A stretch of 64,000 bases of DNA from Pyrenophora tritici-repentis (Eukaryota; Ascomycota; Dothideomycetes; Pleosporales; Pleosporaceae): assembly GCF_003171515.1 (NCBI RefSeq), contig NC_089390.1:4154001-4218000 (forward strand). Reading direction: 5' to 3'. Numbering within the stretch: the stretch's first letter is position 1; each line of letters opens with the position of its first letter. The notes under the pieces are model-generated. The model made no database searches. It had not been told where the DNA came from and saw only the letters and a list, made by a program, of their open reading frames with translations. Below are positions 12,570 through 25,674 of the stretch, piece after piece. The translations under genes were made by a program, and so were the position numbers.

Positions 12570-13077
12570 GGGAGGGGAGTGTGAAGAGGTTGGGGCTTGG
12601 AAGGGTGACGAGTTACGACTTGCGTATTTTTTGAATTGTTTTTCTTTGGAATTTCAGTGATGTCGTTATTTTGAGTTGTGATCATGTCAAGCTTGCAGAT
12701 TCAAAGAAAGTTGAAGTGAAGTGAGTGAGGTTAAGTGTATAGGGGAGAATGGTGGAACGATATTTCGAAACATGACAGGAAGAGATGTGAAAGTCATCCG
12801 GCTCATACTTTAGAAGACTAGAGCCAATATCAGCCGTTCATGTGCTAGTGATGCAGTGGTTGCAAGGCGGCTTCACGATGGTTACGCTAGTCGGCCTATC
12901 TCCGCCCCAACTCCGATGTCCAAGCTCCCAGTTCAGCGTCAGCGTAGACGGCCGTGATGCGCTCACATTCATAGCGAATTTCGGCAACAGATCGAAAGAG
13001 GTTGTCGGAGCTTCAGAACGTCGCGCGAACAATGACTACAGGCCTGCGATAGCGGTGAGCTTAAAAGGAAGCCCGCC
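12570..13077. other. Intergenic, promoter side of VPS18
   Basis: No supportable gene. The stretch lies between two plus-strand genes and presumably holds the terminator of the first and the promoter of VPS18. Confidence 0.5.
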
Positions 13078-16000
13078 ATGGCCTACGACACGTCCAGCGG
13101 GTATGCACCGCCTAGCACAAGCAACATGCAAGAGGATGCATCACTCCCCATGTTCAACATAGAGCGCGTATCACTCCAGTTCAACATATCCTCCGACTTT
13201 GTAGCCGCTGCGGTAGCGAACAATGTCTTAATACTCGCCCTTTCCACCGGGCGCATTCTGCGAATAGACCTGGATAGTCCCGCAGACATTGACGGTTCGT
13301 AGAGTACACCAGGGTCCTTTGGTATCGCGAGAACTGATCACTTACTATTGCAAAGACATTGATCTGCCAAAGAAGCCCTCGGAAATCGGCGTCATTAAGC
13401 GCCTCTTCCTCGACCCCTCCGCATCCCACCTAATCGTAACCACTACGCTCGCCGAGAACTACTATCTGCACACTCAGTCGAGAACACCAAAGGCCTTGTC
13501 GCGGCTGAAGGGTGTCGTTATAGAGAGCATATCATGGAATCCATCGCAGCCTACCGCATCGACCCGCGAGATACTGGTAGGAGCTTCGGACGGCAACGTG
13601 TATGAGGTATACATCGAGCCCTCTTCCGAGTTCTATCGGAGAGAGGAGAGGTATTTGAAAAGTGTATACAGAACCAATGATGGCCCTATCACAGGCTTGT
13701 GGACGGATACTGTGCCTGGCAGGACAGATCTACGGCGTATCATCGTTGCGACACCTTCGACCTTTCTGCACTTCGCAGGCAAGGTTGGACGCCAGGGACA
13801 AGAAGGAAGTGGTTCTATCTTTTCGAAGCTCTTCGAAAGTGAGTCTGCGACTGTTCATGAGGTCTCAAATGTGGCACCTACCGCAACTTCGCTGCTTGCC
13901 GTCTCTCCCGAGCACCAAGACGCCACCAACCGTGATGATTCGCACACGGAGAGGATATTTGGCTGGCTTACGTCGCAGGGAGTGCTCCACGGCAAGCTTT
14001 ATTTGTCACAAGACACGTCTGAGCTTGGTGGCAAGGTTCTTGGCGACTCAAAAATGCTGCCTAGATCGCAGGTGCCACCTTCGCAGACAGCTAGTGGACG
14101 TACAAGAAGGACACAGGACGCCGTCAGCTCCATGATACTGAGTCAGTGGCACATCTTGCAACTCGTTGAAGGCAGGATTGTTGCCATCAATCGTCTCGAC
14201 GACACCATTGTCCTTGACCAGGTTGTACTGGAGCCTGGACAAAGTGCGCTTGGCCTCGTAGCCGATCTGAAGAAGAACACCTATTGGCTCTTCACGACAC
14301 AGGAAATCTTCGAAGTGGTGGTTACAGATGAGAGTAGAGACGTCTGGAAGATCATGCTCAAGGCGCAACAGTTCGAGGCGGCTTCGCAGTATGCCAAAAC
14401 ACCAGCACAAAAGGACGCAGTCGCAACAGCATCTGGTGACTATCTCGTCGGAAAGAACCAATACATGGAAGCTGCAACAGTCTACGGCCGAAGTACAAAG
14501 CCTTTCGAACAAGTCGCCTTGACCTTTATCGACAATGGTGAACAAGACGCTCTGCGTAAATACCTTGTGACTAAGCTGTCGACGCTGAAGAAATCCTCAA
14601 TCATGCAAAGGACCATGGTGGCAACCTGGCTGATTGAGATTTACATGGCAAAGCTCAATACCCTCGACGACACCATTACGACAAAAGCAGAGCTCTCTGA
14701 AAGCATGAACACTGCCGAGACTCACGATCAGCTATCGGTCATCAGGAAAGAATACCAAGACTTTGTAACCAGGTACAAGACCGATTTGGACCGCAAGACG
14801 GTTTATGAGATCATCAGTAGCCATGGTCGCGAAGAGGAACTGCTATTCTTTGCCACAGTGGTGAACGATTACAACTACGTCTTGTCATACTGGGTACAGC
14901 GAGAGAGATGGCAAGAGTCGCTAGCCGTTCTCAAGAAGCAGACCGACCCCGAGATATTCTACAAGTACAGCAGTGTACTGATGGCACATGTACCAGTCGA
15001 GCTCGTAGACGTTATGATGCGCCACTCAACCTTTGATGCTCAAAAGCTCATCCCGGCATTCCTGAACTACAACAACCACACCAAAGCCTCGCTGAACCAG
15101 AACCAAGCAGTCCGCTACCTGCTCTTTGAGATCAACCAGCACAACTCGACAGACGCGGCAATCCACAACACGCTCATCTCCATCTACGCATCACACCCCA
15201 CAAAAGACGAATCAGCACTTCTCGCCTACCTCGAAGGCCAATCCCTCGCACACGAGCAAAACTACGACGCCGACTTCGCTCTCCGCCTCTGCATCCAACA
15301 CAAGCGCGTCCAATCCTGCGTGCACATCTACAGTTCCATGCAGCAATATGCACAAGCCGTCGACCTGGCCCTAAAATACGACCAAGTTGACCTCGCCAGC
15401 ACCGTCGCCGACCGATCAAACACATCACCGCCCCTCCGCAAAAAACTCTGGCTCGCAATTGCCAAAAAAGTAATCTCGCAATCCTCAGGCATCAAAACCG
15501 CAATCGAATTCTTGCGGCGCGTCGACCTTCTCCGCATCGAAGACCTCATACCCTTTTTCCCCGACTTTGTCGTCATCGACGACTTCAAGGAAGAAATCTG
15601 CGCCGCCCTCGAGGACTACTCGCGCAAAATCGATGGCCTCAAACAGGAAATGGATGACTCTGAGGCGACGGCTACGCATATCAAGGAGGATATTAAGGCC
15701 CTGGAGCAGCGTTATGCTATCGTTGAACCGGGTGAGCGTTGCTATACTTGTGGCTTGCCGCTGCTGGCTCGCCAGTTCTTCGTCTTTCCTTGCCAGCATG
15801 CGTTTCATAGCGATTGCTTGGCCAAAAAGGTCGTTGAGCTTGCGGGTATTGCGAGGGGCAAGCGTATTGCGGAGTTGCAGGTTGAGGTACAGAAGGGTAT
15901 TAAGACGGGTGTGGGGAGGGAAAGGGCGATTAGGGAGTTGGATGCTCTGGTTGGGAGTAGTTGGTATGTTTCTCACCCTCCTTCTTTTCTCTTCCCCTTT

Positions 16001-16138
16001 GGACTATGGGGAAGGCTTTTACCATACCTGCATTTTACTAACAATTTCGACAGTGTGTTATGCAGCGACTTGGCGGTCAAACTCGTCAATGAACCGTTTA
16101 TCAGCGCAACGGATAACAAGGATGAGTGGGCTTTGTAA
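13078..16138 (+). CDS. vps18: Vacuolar sorting protein 18 (Pep3/Vps18)
   Basis: Core subunit of the CORVET and HOPS tethering complexes, which drive fusion at endosomes and vacuoles. Three exons: 13078-13294, 13356-15963 and 16054-16138 (introns 61 and 90 bp), total 2,910 nt, 969 aa. The N-terminal half is the Pep3/Vps18/deep-orange beta-propeller region (SLQFNISSDF..., RILRIDLDSPADIDD). The middle is an alpha-solenoid with clathrin-type repeats (around KRVQSCVHIYSSMQQYAQ). The C-terminus is a split RING: CYTCGLPLLARQFFVFPCQH, then HSDC, and after the last intron CVLCSDLAVK. Splicing at 15963/16054 restores the Cys of CVLC as TG|T, which supports the third exon. The gene converges with CTR9. 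Confidence 0.93.
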
Positions 16139-16704
16139 AGCGTTCGTGGTTTATATTGAACGAATATCATGTTTTTCATAAATACGTATTCCGTGGTTAC
16201 ATTTCACGAGTTAAGACACGAAAACGAGAGACTGTTTGGCTCAAATGAAATCAAGGCTAGCTTATATCGTACACATGTTACTAAGATAAGACAGCGACCG
16301 GCATAAGTCCGTTCATCCATGTATGCAATACAGCCTTGTGCTCTCGTTTTATACAAATTTCTCTTTTTAGGGTATGTGGCAGCTAATAGAAACCTAACTA
16401 GCTGCTTGCTACTGATAAACCCGCATACCTATCCTTTGTCCCCTCCCTCCCTCCGTGACGCCATGGCGCTGATGCAGATGTAGATTCGGAAAGCAAGCTT
16501 ATGGTTGTATAAAAGAAAAGAATAAGATAAAGAAGAGCAAGCAGCACAACTCTACACAAATATGTTGAAAGGCGTGTTTCCACAACGCCGAGTTCAACAC
16601 AGCGTTTAGTCAGAGTGAGGCCAACCGCAATATCGCTGTCATGTGTGTGGATGTGGTGGAAAGAGAGTTCAAACGAGCTGACCACTTGCCAACGGAGCAC
16701 GATA
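16139..16704. other. Convergent 3' region between VPS18 and CTR9
   Basis: About 570 bp holding the 3' ends of two converging genes. No coding signal is seen. Confidence 0.6.
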
Positions 16705-19700
16705 CTACTCATCCTCATCGTCATCCATAGCGACATCACCGTTTGACTTGGGCGCAGCAATAGCATCGTCATCTTCATCATCGTCGTCTACGACGCGGGC
16801 CTTGCGGGGACGCGGAGCAGCAGCATCGTCAGTTGCAGCGTTAGCCTCAGCTTTGTCGGCATCATGTGCAGGCTCCTCGTCGTCGCTCTCATCGTCGATA
16901 AACTCTGCGGATTTGAATTTCCCAGCCGGTTCGCTCTTGCGGGCAAGCTTCCTCTTCTTCTTCTCGCGGGGGCGCTCGTCATCGGATGGATCTTCCGTGG
17001 CACTAGCCGTAGTCCTCCTTCGCCTTGACCGGGGCTCATCGTCGTCCGAGGGCAGACCGTCGGTATCAGAGTCTGCGTCCTTCTTCTTGCGTTTGGGGCC
17101 CTTGGGCCCACGGGCTTTGCGCTCCGCCTTGCGAAGTTCCTTGTCTTCGTCTTCCTCCATACGTCTGCGCTCTTCTTCGTTGCGCTTTTCCATGAGCTCG
17201 CGGTCGCGACGGATAAGGCGTTCCTGTTCCTCGGCGTACTTGCGCTTCTTCTCCAGAGCTTCTTCTTCCGCGCGTTTCTTCTCTTCTTCTCGTCGACGGA
17301 CTTCTGCTTCGCGGAGACGGCGTGCTGCGTCGAGCTTGGTTGCGTTCTCGCCTTCGTATGCAGCCTGCTTTTCGCGGGCGCGCTCCAATTGCCTGACCAT
17401 GGTGTTGCGACCCATGTTTGCACGAGATGTGATATCCGCGCGTGGGAAAGGCGGATTTTCCTCTTTGGCGAGCTTCTCAAGCGCTTCGATGGCTTCTGTG
17501 AGACCCGTGGCAGCCTCATCGACCTCTTGAAGAGTACGCTGCTGCTCCGGGAGAGAGTAAACCATGGTAGCGATCTGGAACTGGACAAAGGCGACGTTGA
17601 ATTGGGAGTTGAGATCTGATGGAGCAGCCTTGAGAGCTTGTTTTGAGTAGTCGAGTGCAGTTCGGATACCGGCTACACTGCGCTCGTGTCGGGCTCGAAG
17701 GTACCAGGTTCGTCCAAGGCAGGCCAAGATCTTCGGGTTATTGTGTTGGTTCTTTGACAGAGCGGCTTCATACTGTGATGTGTTAGTGCTGTCTCATCTT
17801 CACAGAGAAAGCGGACTTACATTTTCAATGGCTCGAGCGTACTGTTTGATCTCGCAGTATGTATGACCCAAGTTGACATAGACGCTGTGATCCTTGAGCG
17901 TCTCCTTGACCTTTGTGAAGATTTGCAGAGCTGTCGAGTAGTCCTTTTTATCCTCAACCAAGGCGATGGCGATACCCTGCGCTGCATATGCGTTCTTGGG
18001 GTCCAGTTGCAGCACCTTGTCGAAGAACTCGACGGCTCGCTCGTAACCTTTTCGGCGCTTCTCCTTGTCTTGCTCTGAACTGCGAGGCATTTCACGAGCA
18101 ATGGCAAGATGAATGTTGCCCATACCCATGAGTGAGTACCGATCGTGCTTGTCCGATTTTTGTAGAGTGTGCTTATAAAGGCGTTGCTCTTCGTCGGCCG
18201 CGAAATTCTGCGTCCTCTTCTTCGACTTGTTCACATACCATCCATAGAGCGCTCGGACCTCGACGTTGTCTTCGTTCTCTTTGAAGAGATCCTTCATTGC
18301 CCTTGGGCCTTCGTCTTGAGGGTGTTCTTTGAGGGCGATGTAGGTCAGACGAATGCGTGCGTCAACATAGTCGGGGTGTCGTTGGAGTAGACTATTGTAG
18401 ACTTTCTTGGCTTCCTCTGGCTCACCCTCGGCTTCGTAGGTTCGAGCGAGGTTAAAGCTGATGGAAGTGACGAGTGCATCTGTATCGATGGTGTTGTCAC
18501 GGTTTTCGGCATTGACACAAGCGTTGAGAGCGACCTGGAAAAGCTCCTGAGCTCGGACGTAGCGCTCCGCCTGGAACTGGAAGCAACCCATGTTGTTGAG
18601 AAGTTGTGGTGGCAGTAGTTGACGGAGTGCGGCTTTGAGTTCGGCACCCTCTTCCAGGCCCTCTGGGTAGTCTTCTTCTGGAATGGCATCAATCTCCATC
18701 TGCTCCACCTCTTCGAGGCACTTCAAGCTCTTCTCGGGGTGATCCGTCTCGTAGAGACGAGCCAGGTTGAGCAGCACGGACTGGTCAGGTATGACCTTCT
18801 TCTTGGGGTCCTTCCATGCGTTCTGGACGCTTTCCAGATATTTGAGTGCCTTTCTCAACTCGGCAGACTTGTCCTCTGTGGATTTGCTGTTCTGAGCAGC
18901 AAATACATCCTCAGCATAGAGAGTACCCAGCAATGTTTGCGCTTCCACGTTGGGTGATTGCTGGAGGATCTTTTCTAGACGGAACTTGGCACCGTCATAG
19001 TTGCTCATCAAGACATTCATCTGAGCCAGACCGAACTTTGCTGGTATATAGCCCCGCTCTTCGCCTCCGCGAGCCTGGTCGGACTTGGAGTAGTATTCTG
19101 CTGCGAGGGTCGTGTTCTCCTGCTGGTGCGCAATCTTGGCCCGGAGATACCAGCCATCACTGGCAATAGCGTTGGTGTCGGTAAGCTCGATGGCGCGCCT
19201 GGCTACATCCTCGGTCTTTCCCAGGTCCTTCCTGAGTATGAGGTAGGTTCCGACTGTTGCGCAACTCAGAGGGTATTGGTTATCCAACTTCAACGCAGGC
19301 TGGATGTATTCGCCCGTTGCCTTCTTGATCAAGGCGGCAAACTTGGGATCGGCGGTGGACAGGTTAGCAGTCAATTGGAAGTTGTAGATGCCGAGGAGGA
19401 TCAGGGCGATTTTAGACTTTGGGTTGAGTTCGAGCGACCTTTGCCAGGCGGTGGCAGCTTCGTCCTTGTGGCCCAATTGCCAGAAGCAGCAGCCGATACC
19501 GATACGTGGATCTGGGTCGAGGAGGTCTGGCGAACTCTCGAGGATGTTCTGATAGCCCTTTAGAGCGTCTGCCCACTTGCCCATGGAGTAGTTCACGCGC
19601 GCCTTGCCCATCTTGGCCATGAGGTTCCTTCCACCAGAAGCTCTCAGCGCGTCCTCGAAGCACTTTGCGGCCTGCTTGAGCGTCTCCATGCGCTCTGGAC

Positions 19701-20333
19701 TAACGGTCGAGCCAGCGGCTGTGGCTGGACCCTGGAGGGAGGCCTTGAGGAGGTATAAGACGCCGCGAGCCAGAAACAAGGGAGGGTGCGAGGGACTAAT
19801 TCGCGAGGCATCGTTGAGCACTCCGGTAGCGGATTGGATCCAGAAGTCCTTCAGCTTGGTGTCGCCATCTGCATTTTCTACCTACTCGTCAGTGCTGGTT
19901 CGGAGCTTGTGACTGTGCAATGATGCAAAGACTTACGGGGCTTCACACGCGGTGCTTCGCGACACTTTTGCAGATACAGCCAACACAGGCCGTTGAGGAT
20001 GCTGAGGCGGACTTCACTGTGGGCGCGGTTGAAGACGCCCGTGGCCTGTTTCAGCACGTCTATGGCCGTGTCTATGCGCTTGTGCTTTGCATAGGCGACG
20101 GCGACCTGCACCCACGTTGATGTCGCGCTCTTCTCGGCCTCGAGAATGTCGCATAACTCGGTTGGGTCGTCTTGGATCTGGTCATCGAGCGGGATCTCAA
20201 CATCCAGCTGGCCTCCTTCCTCATCGGCGACCGAGATGGTAATAGAACTGGGCACGTCCGAGTATCGTGGTGGTGGGAACATGGTGCCAGCGCCGTTTAC
20301 GCCATTCGCGCCGTTTGCCTGACCTCCGGCCAT
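16705..20333 (-). CDS. CTR9: RNA polymerase II-associated protein CTR9 (PAF1 complex, TPR protein)
   Basis: Scaffold subunit of the PAF1 complex, which travels with RNA polymerase II and is needed for H2B ubiquitylation and H3K4/K36 methylation. Three exons: 20333-19937, 19877-17821 and 17772-16705 (introns 59 and 48 bp), total 3,522 nt, 1,173 aa. Most of the protein is tandem TPR helices (for example KAALRQLLPPQLLNNMGCFQ, YEAALSKNQHNNPKILACLG). The last 250 residues are a charged coiled coil followed by acidic and Lys/Arg stretches (REKKKRKLARK, FIDDESDDEEP), as in other CTR9 proteins. The gene diverges from SEC8 across about 530 bp. Confidence 0.95.
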
Positions 20334-20865
20334 GATGAGGACAAGTCAAGTCGCGACGTGCGGGTTCTCTATTGGCGAATCGAGTGGGAGAGGCAATGGC
20401 CTTTATCGCGACATATCAAGTCGAGCGTGGGCGAGTAAAGGGCGCGAGGCAGAACCCAAGCCTGCGATTGTGTTTGGATGTGACAAAGAATCGCGAGTGA
20501 GAGCTGCGTCCAGGGAGCGCGGAACCGGGAGGACGTGCGGAATCAATGTCTTGGCGCGACGGTGATGCTGGTCCGACTTTCATACGAGAAAAGACACGAC
20601 TGCGTGTTTGACGTGGTGCAGCCACTCACATGGTCACTGACGTCTATTGTGTATGAACCGTTTGCTGCATCAACCTCACCGTCACCATCCCCAATTCGCG
20701 ACGCCCGGTGATCCCTGCTACTTCAACTTACACCCCCGAGCTCCCCGCAACAGTCCTCACTCACACCCCATAGCCCAAACGATGCGCAAACCTCCGATGC
20801 ACACACGATGACCCAAGTGTGTGCGCCTATAAGACTCAGAATACGCCGCGACATCTAAATCTGCC
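20334..20865. promoter_or_regulatory. Divergent intergenic region CTR9/SEC8
   Basis: A 532-bp gap between the start codons of CTR9 (minus) and SEC8 (plus). It must hold both promoters, but no specific box could be assigned with confidence. Confidence 0.55.
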
Positions 20866-23800
20866 ATGTCGCGCAATCCAGGCTACTCGCGGGCGGGTGC
20901 CAATGGAGGCTATGCCAATGACAACGGTGGCTATAATGGCGGGGGATACAATGGATATGCTCCTCCCTCCGACCCAAACTATGACGGTCGCCCAAGCGGG
21001 GAGCGACCACGGCGACCTGGAGGTTATGGAGGCCTGAATCCCTCGCCAGACGACTACGCACCGCGCCCAAGCAATGAACGCGAACGCTCCCGACCTAGCA
21101 ATGACCGTCCCCGCCGGCCTGGAGGATACGGGGGTCTCGCCCAAGAAGAAGAGATGGATAGGAGGCCTAGCGGCGAACGAGAGCGTAGGCCAACGGGCTA
21201 TGGAGGAGGCGGATATGCAGCCCGCGACGAGAGCCCGCGTCAGGTAATGCGGCCAACCAGTCTCGACCGCAGCCCGGCCAAACGTCGCAGTGGAGAACGT
21301 CAGAATGGCAGAGTACCTAGGAGTCCTAATCCTGGACCGGGAAGTCAAGCTATCGAGGAAGTCTTGCAATACATCCAGCAGAAATGGGACTTTATGACAA
21401 AAGACCAATGTGTGCCCATCGAAGTAGCCCTGAAGCTCATGGACTCGAGCTCACTTGGCCTGGCAAGTCAAGCTGGCCAATTCCAACAGACGCACGATCA
21501 ACTGCAAAACGCTTTAAAGGGCATCGTCAACGAGCACCACCAGGGTTTCAATAGCTCCATCGGTACCTTTCACCAAATTCAGTCCAGTTTGCAGAGCTCC
21601 CAGCACCGCGTCAGGACATTAAAGGGCTCCCTCGTTGCGGCCAAGTCGCAGCTTTCCACTGCCAAGCCTGAACTCAGAGAGTTTGCAACTACCTCCCAGA
21701 ACTACGATGAGATGTTGCAAATGCTCGACACAATCGAAAAGCTACAGCTCATCCCTGAAAGGCTCGAGGCTCGCATATCAGAAAAGCGCTTTCTGACTGC
21801 CGTAGATATCCTACAAGACGCTCTACGAATGATTCGGAAGACGGAAATGGAAAGGATTGGCGCTCTTTCTGACCTTCGTACATATCTGAGCAACCAGGAA
21901 GTCTCTCTCACAGACATCCTGGTCGAGGAGCTCCACAGCCATCTTTACCTCAAATCACCATACTGCGAGGATAGATGGAAGGAATATGCCCAAAACCAGA
22001 TCAAGGGAGACCTCTCCCAGCGTGCCCAGGCTGATGCCAGAGGTCGATTACTTTACTACTACCTCGATGGTCTTGATACCTCCGAAGACATGACCGACGA
22101 CTCTGCCCATAACCCTGAATCCGACACATTTCAGTACATACGGCTTGTCATTGAAGCACTGAACAAAATGAACCGCTTAGACCTGGCGGTAGATACCATC
22201 GAGCAAAGGCTACCTGTCGAGCTGTTCAAGGTTGTTGACAAGTCCAACAACGAAGTAGCCCAACGACATCCGAGCATATTGCGAGCATACTCTGCAAAGA
22301 AGAGCGGCAAGTCAAAGACTGAGATTGAAAGTGAAGATGTTCGCTCAACTCTTTTGAATGACTTGATGTGGACTCTTTATGCACGCTTCGAAGCCATTGC
22401 GGAAAGCCATAGAGTTGTACACGACGTTGTTGCGGGCATCCTCAGACGGGAGAACAGAGCTTCATCGAATACGGCACTCACTCGTGGCTTCAAGGAGTTG
22501 TGGAAGCTATACCAAAGCGAAGTGAGCCACTCGTAGCATAACATTCGGAATTCCACTAATGAGACCTAGATTCGATCACTTCTCCACGATTATCTTGCCA
22601 CTGATGGCGAGGCATCCTATCGGGACGGCCCGGGTCAGACATCTGCTGACAGCGCCTTCTCGCGTGCGCCTCGAGACAGGAACAAGCGCATGTTCAAGTT
22701 GTCCGACGTAGACACCAAAGCACCTGAGCTGTCACAAGAACGGGAAGACCTCGAACTCATCTTGAAGACATCTGTGCCTGGGCTAGTCTCCGACTCAAAG
22801 AGATTAGAAGAGGTAACTACTAACACAACTGCCAACCTCGACGGAAGTGCAACTGGGCACAAGCTGCTTGTCGAGCCAAGTGTCTTCAACATGGGCATCC
22901 TATTACCACCTTCCCTAGACTTCCTAAACAGATTGAAGGAAGTTGTGCCCTCGAACGCCGACATCAGCATGAGTACCTTGACTTCCTTCTTGGATGACTT
23001 CTTAGTGAACGTTTTCCATCCACAGCTGGATGAGACTCTTATAGAGCTCTGTGCTCAGACCTTCATGGAGCTTGACGCTTTCACCGAAGATCCGCACTGG
23101 ACGAAACATTCCAAGAAGCCAATCTTCAAGGTAAGGCGTCTATCCAACAAACTGTATCCATGCTAACAATCTAGGGCACTGCGCAATTCTTTACCCTCAT
23201 CACCGCATTCTGCAAGATGCTTGACAACCTCCCACACGATCAAGCATTCTCTCAACTCATCGTAAACCAAATGGATACATATGCCCAGAAATGTATGGAC
23301 TGGTACAACGCCCTTGTGAGCCGCTCAAAGCCCACACCCAGCGATCGCCGCTTGAAAGCACCAGCTGTTTGGGCTGAGTCGGATGAAATGGAGGAGCTCA
23401 TCACTCGCCTGATACACACAGATCCCTCTGACCGCGAGAATCTGAAACAAGCTATAGATAAAGAGGTTGCTCTCCTTATTGACGCTGTAGAAGCAGATGA
23501 GCCCCTGGATCAAGCCGACATGATTCAGGACAAGAAGACCATTGTCAGCCTCTGCTTGTTATACACAAGTATGAAATGGCTAGCTACAAAGACGGCGCAG
23601 TTACGACACATCAGCGACCGCGCCTCCGACCCAAACAGTGCAGAATCTAATGGCCAAAGACACAATAGGCGGTGGACTCAGCTCGCCTCTTCTGATCCCA
23701 GACCGGAAGGCGCCGCAGTCTATCTACCACTTAGCGCGGAAACCGCCACGTAAGCACTTTTTCTCCCAAACATGCTTTGTATACTAACATGTCGCAGCAT

Positions 23801-24428
23801 ATTTGATGCAGTCGTTTCAACCTACAAATCCCTCAGCAATCGCGTTCTGCGCACCATGCATCTCTCGATTCGCGCCACAATCCTCTACTCACTCAACGCC
23901 AGCACACAACCTAGCATCTACATCGATACTCTACTTAGCGATCCCGATCCAGCAATCCTCGCCCTCAACTCGACGCTCGTGTCTTTCGATACCGCAGTAT
24001 CAACGTATATCCCTGTCACATCATACAGCCACATCACACGTGGTCTAGCCGTACTAATGGACACTTACCTCTTCAGTCTCTGTACTTCCAAGATAGAACG
24101 CATGAACACGAATGGGTGTGCGCTAATGCAGCTCAACATTCTTGTTCTGCAACAGAACCTGAAGAATATCGAAGATGGAGCTACCCTGCCCTATGCTGCT
24201 CTGTTCTTTGATTTGTTTACTGCAGGCCCAGATGCGATTATTGCTCGGGCGAAACAGTATGGCAGAAGCTTTGGTGTGCCCGGAGACAGGTTTGGAGAGG
24301 CAGAGGTCAAGAAACTACTACAAATGACCTACGAGGAAAGGGTCAATGGTGATAACAGGGAGGCCAGTGTTCAGGCGAAGAGAGCTCTGGATGCACAGTT
24401 GCTGGAGATAAGTGAGTTTATGTACTGA
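20866..24428 (+). CDS. SEC8: Exocyst complex component Sec8
   Basis: Subunit of the exocyst, which tethers secretory vesicles at growing hyphal tips. Four exons: 20866-22521, 22570-23130, 23175-23749 and 23798-24428 (introns 48, 44 and 48 bp), total 3,423 nt, 1,140 aa. The Sec8 domain starts after about residue 160 (SQAIEEVLQYIQQKWDFM) and runs as helical-rod sequence to the C-terminus. The first 150 residues are a low-complexity Gly/Arg/Tyr/Pro region with imperfect repeats of the form RPSGERPRRPGGYGGL (three copies between residues about 43 and 125), likely disordered. The in-frame TAG in intron 1 (22534-22536) requires that intron to be spliced. Confidence 0.92.
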
Positions 24429-25674
24429 CGGAAATCGTCAGTAAGATATGTAGTATAATCGTTTTCGAATGTTTGCATCACCTTCTTTAGCCGTGGGCTG
24501 TCTCATGGTCAGCGTCACCTATTCCCATTTAGCCTAGAATATACAAGGCTTTGATTCTTTGGATGCAAAGCTTAGGTCAGCATATCTTTGCAGCATTTCT
24601 AGAGCACAGCGTCTCTCTCAGGCGAACAAGCACTCGCAAAGCCATCATGCGATACGAGTGCCCATTGCACTTGGATATATACACACGATACAACTTCTTG
24701 TAACATGCCCTTTACAACGTCTCTGCATCTCTGCTTCGAAACAGTCGGCGATGTTGCACGAGCGGCGCCCGTGCGCTTCCAGAAGTCGCCGACAGAACAG
24801 GGATGGGCGGCGACCTCAGCCTCACCAGCCTGGCGGTCTTCAGCTGAGCGAATCCAATCATGCCACCCACCGCACCGTCACATCATGCATGTTCTATTAT
24901 GTCAGTTCCTTGGCTGGACGCCTAAATGCAGAGGGTCTTGGATTGGGAAATTTGGAACATCAGTAGCGCGTAATGGGAGAGTGTGAAGGGATCAACGGAA
25001 AAGAGAAAGTTCAGTGTGCTGTGCATTTCGTCACGACTCCCCGAATCTAATCACCTCTGTTTCCCCTGCAGCGACGAGTGCGTCTGTCTAATTCAGATAC
25101 CGCAAGCGAGGTCTTGCCCGCTTGTGATAAAAGGCAGTCGACGCCCCAGCGCTAAGCCGCGGAGCATCTGGGCACATGCTCGAAGACCCCGAAGAAGATT
25201 GGACATGCGCAGTCGAGCACATTCAACGGTAAAAATAGCGAGGCATTACTGGCCGTCATCATCAACCCACGCGAAGCTTGGGTATTACATGCATGAGCGC
25301 AATTATTACCAAGCCATGTAATAGCTGATACTGTTTTGTGTGCACTTCAGGACCCAACGTTTCCTTTTAGAGAGTGGTTTGGCCTGAAATCTGGAGACTG
25401 CTATCTCAGCTCTGAGTCTTCTTGTTCCTCGTCTCCGCTTACGGGGGATTGTGCTCGCCGATGGGCGTATGAGCCGGACCGTTACGGGACGCCTGAGGAG
25501 TGTAGATCTGGTGGTTGACAGGATGTATGTATATACGTATCAGACGTGCATACACTTCATATGTTCAGCCCGTCTTCTTAATTTTGTACTACCTACAACC
25601 TTGCGTAATCACCCCTGTTCGTCTTTTACTTTTGTCACATCTGTGACTGGCGTCTCGCACCTTGACCTTTAGAT
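24429..25674. other. Intergenic region between SEC8 and the ABC transporter
   Basis: About 1.25 kb without supportable genes or obvious repeats. It probably carries the SEC8 3' end and the promoter of the ABC transporter gene. Confidence 0.5.

Noticed and set aside
16748..17588. Long Ser/Arg-rich frames over the 3' end of CTR9
   Set aside because: They are antisense or shifted shadows of the acidic/basic CTR9 tail.
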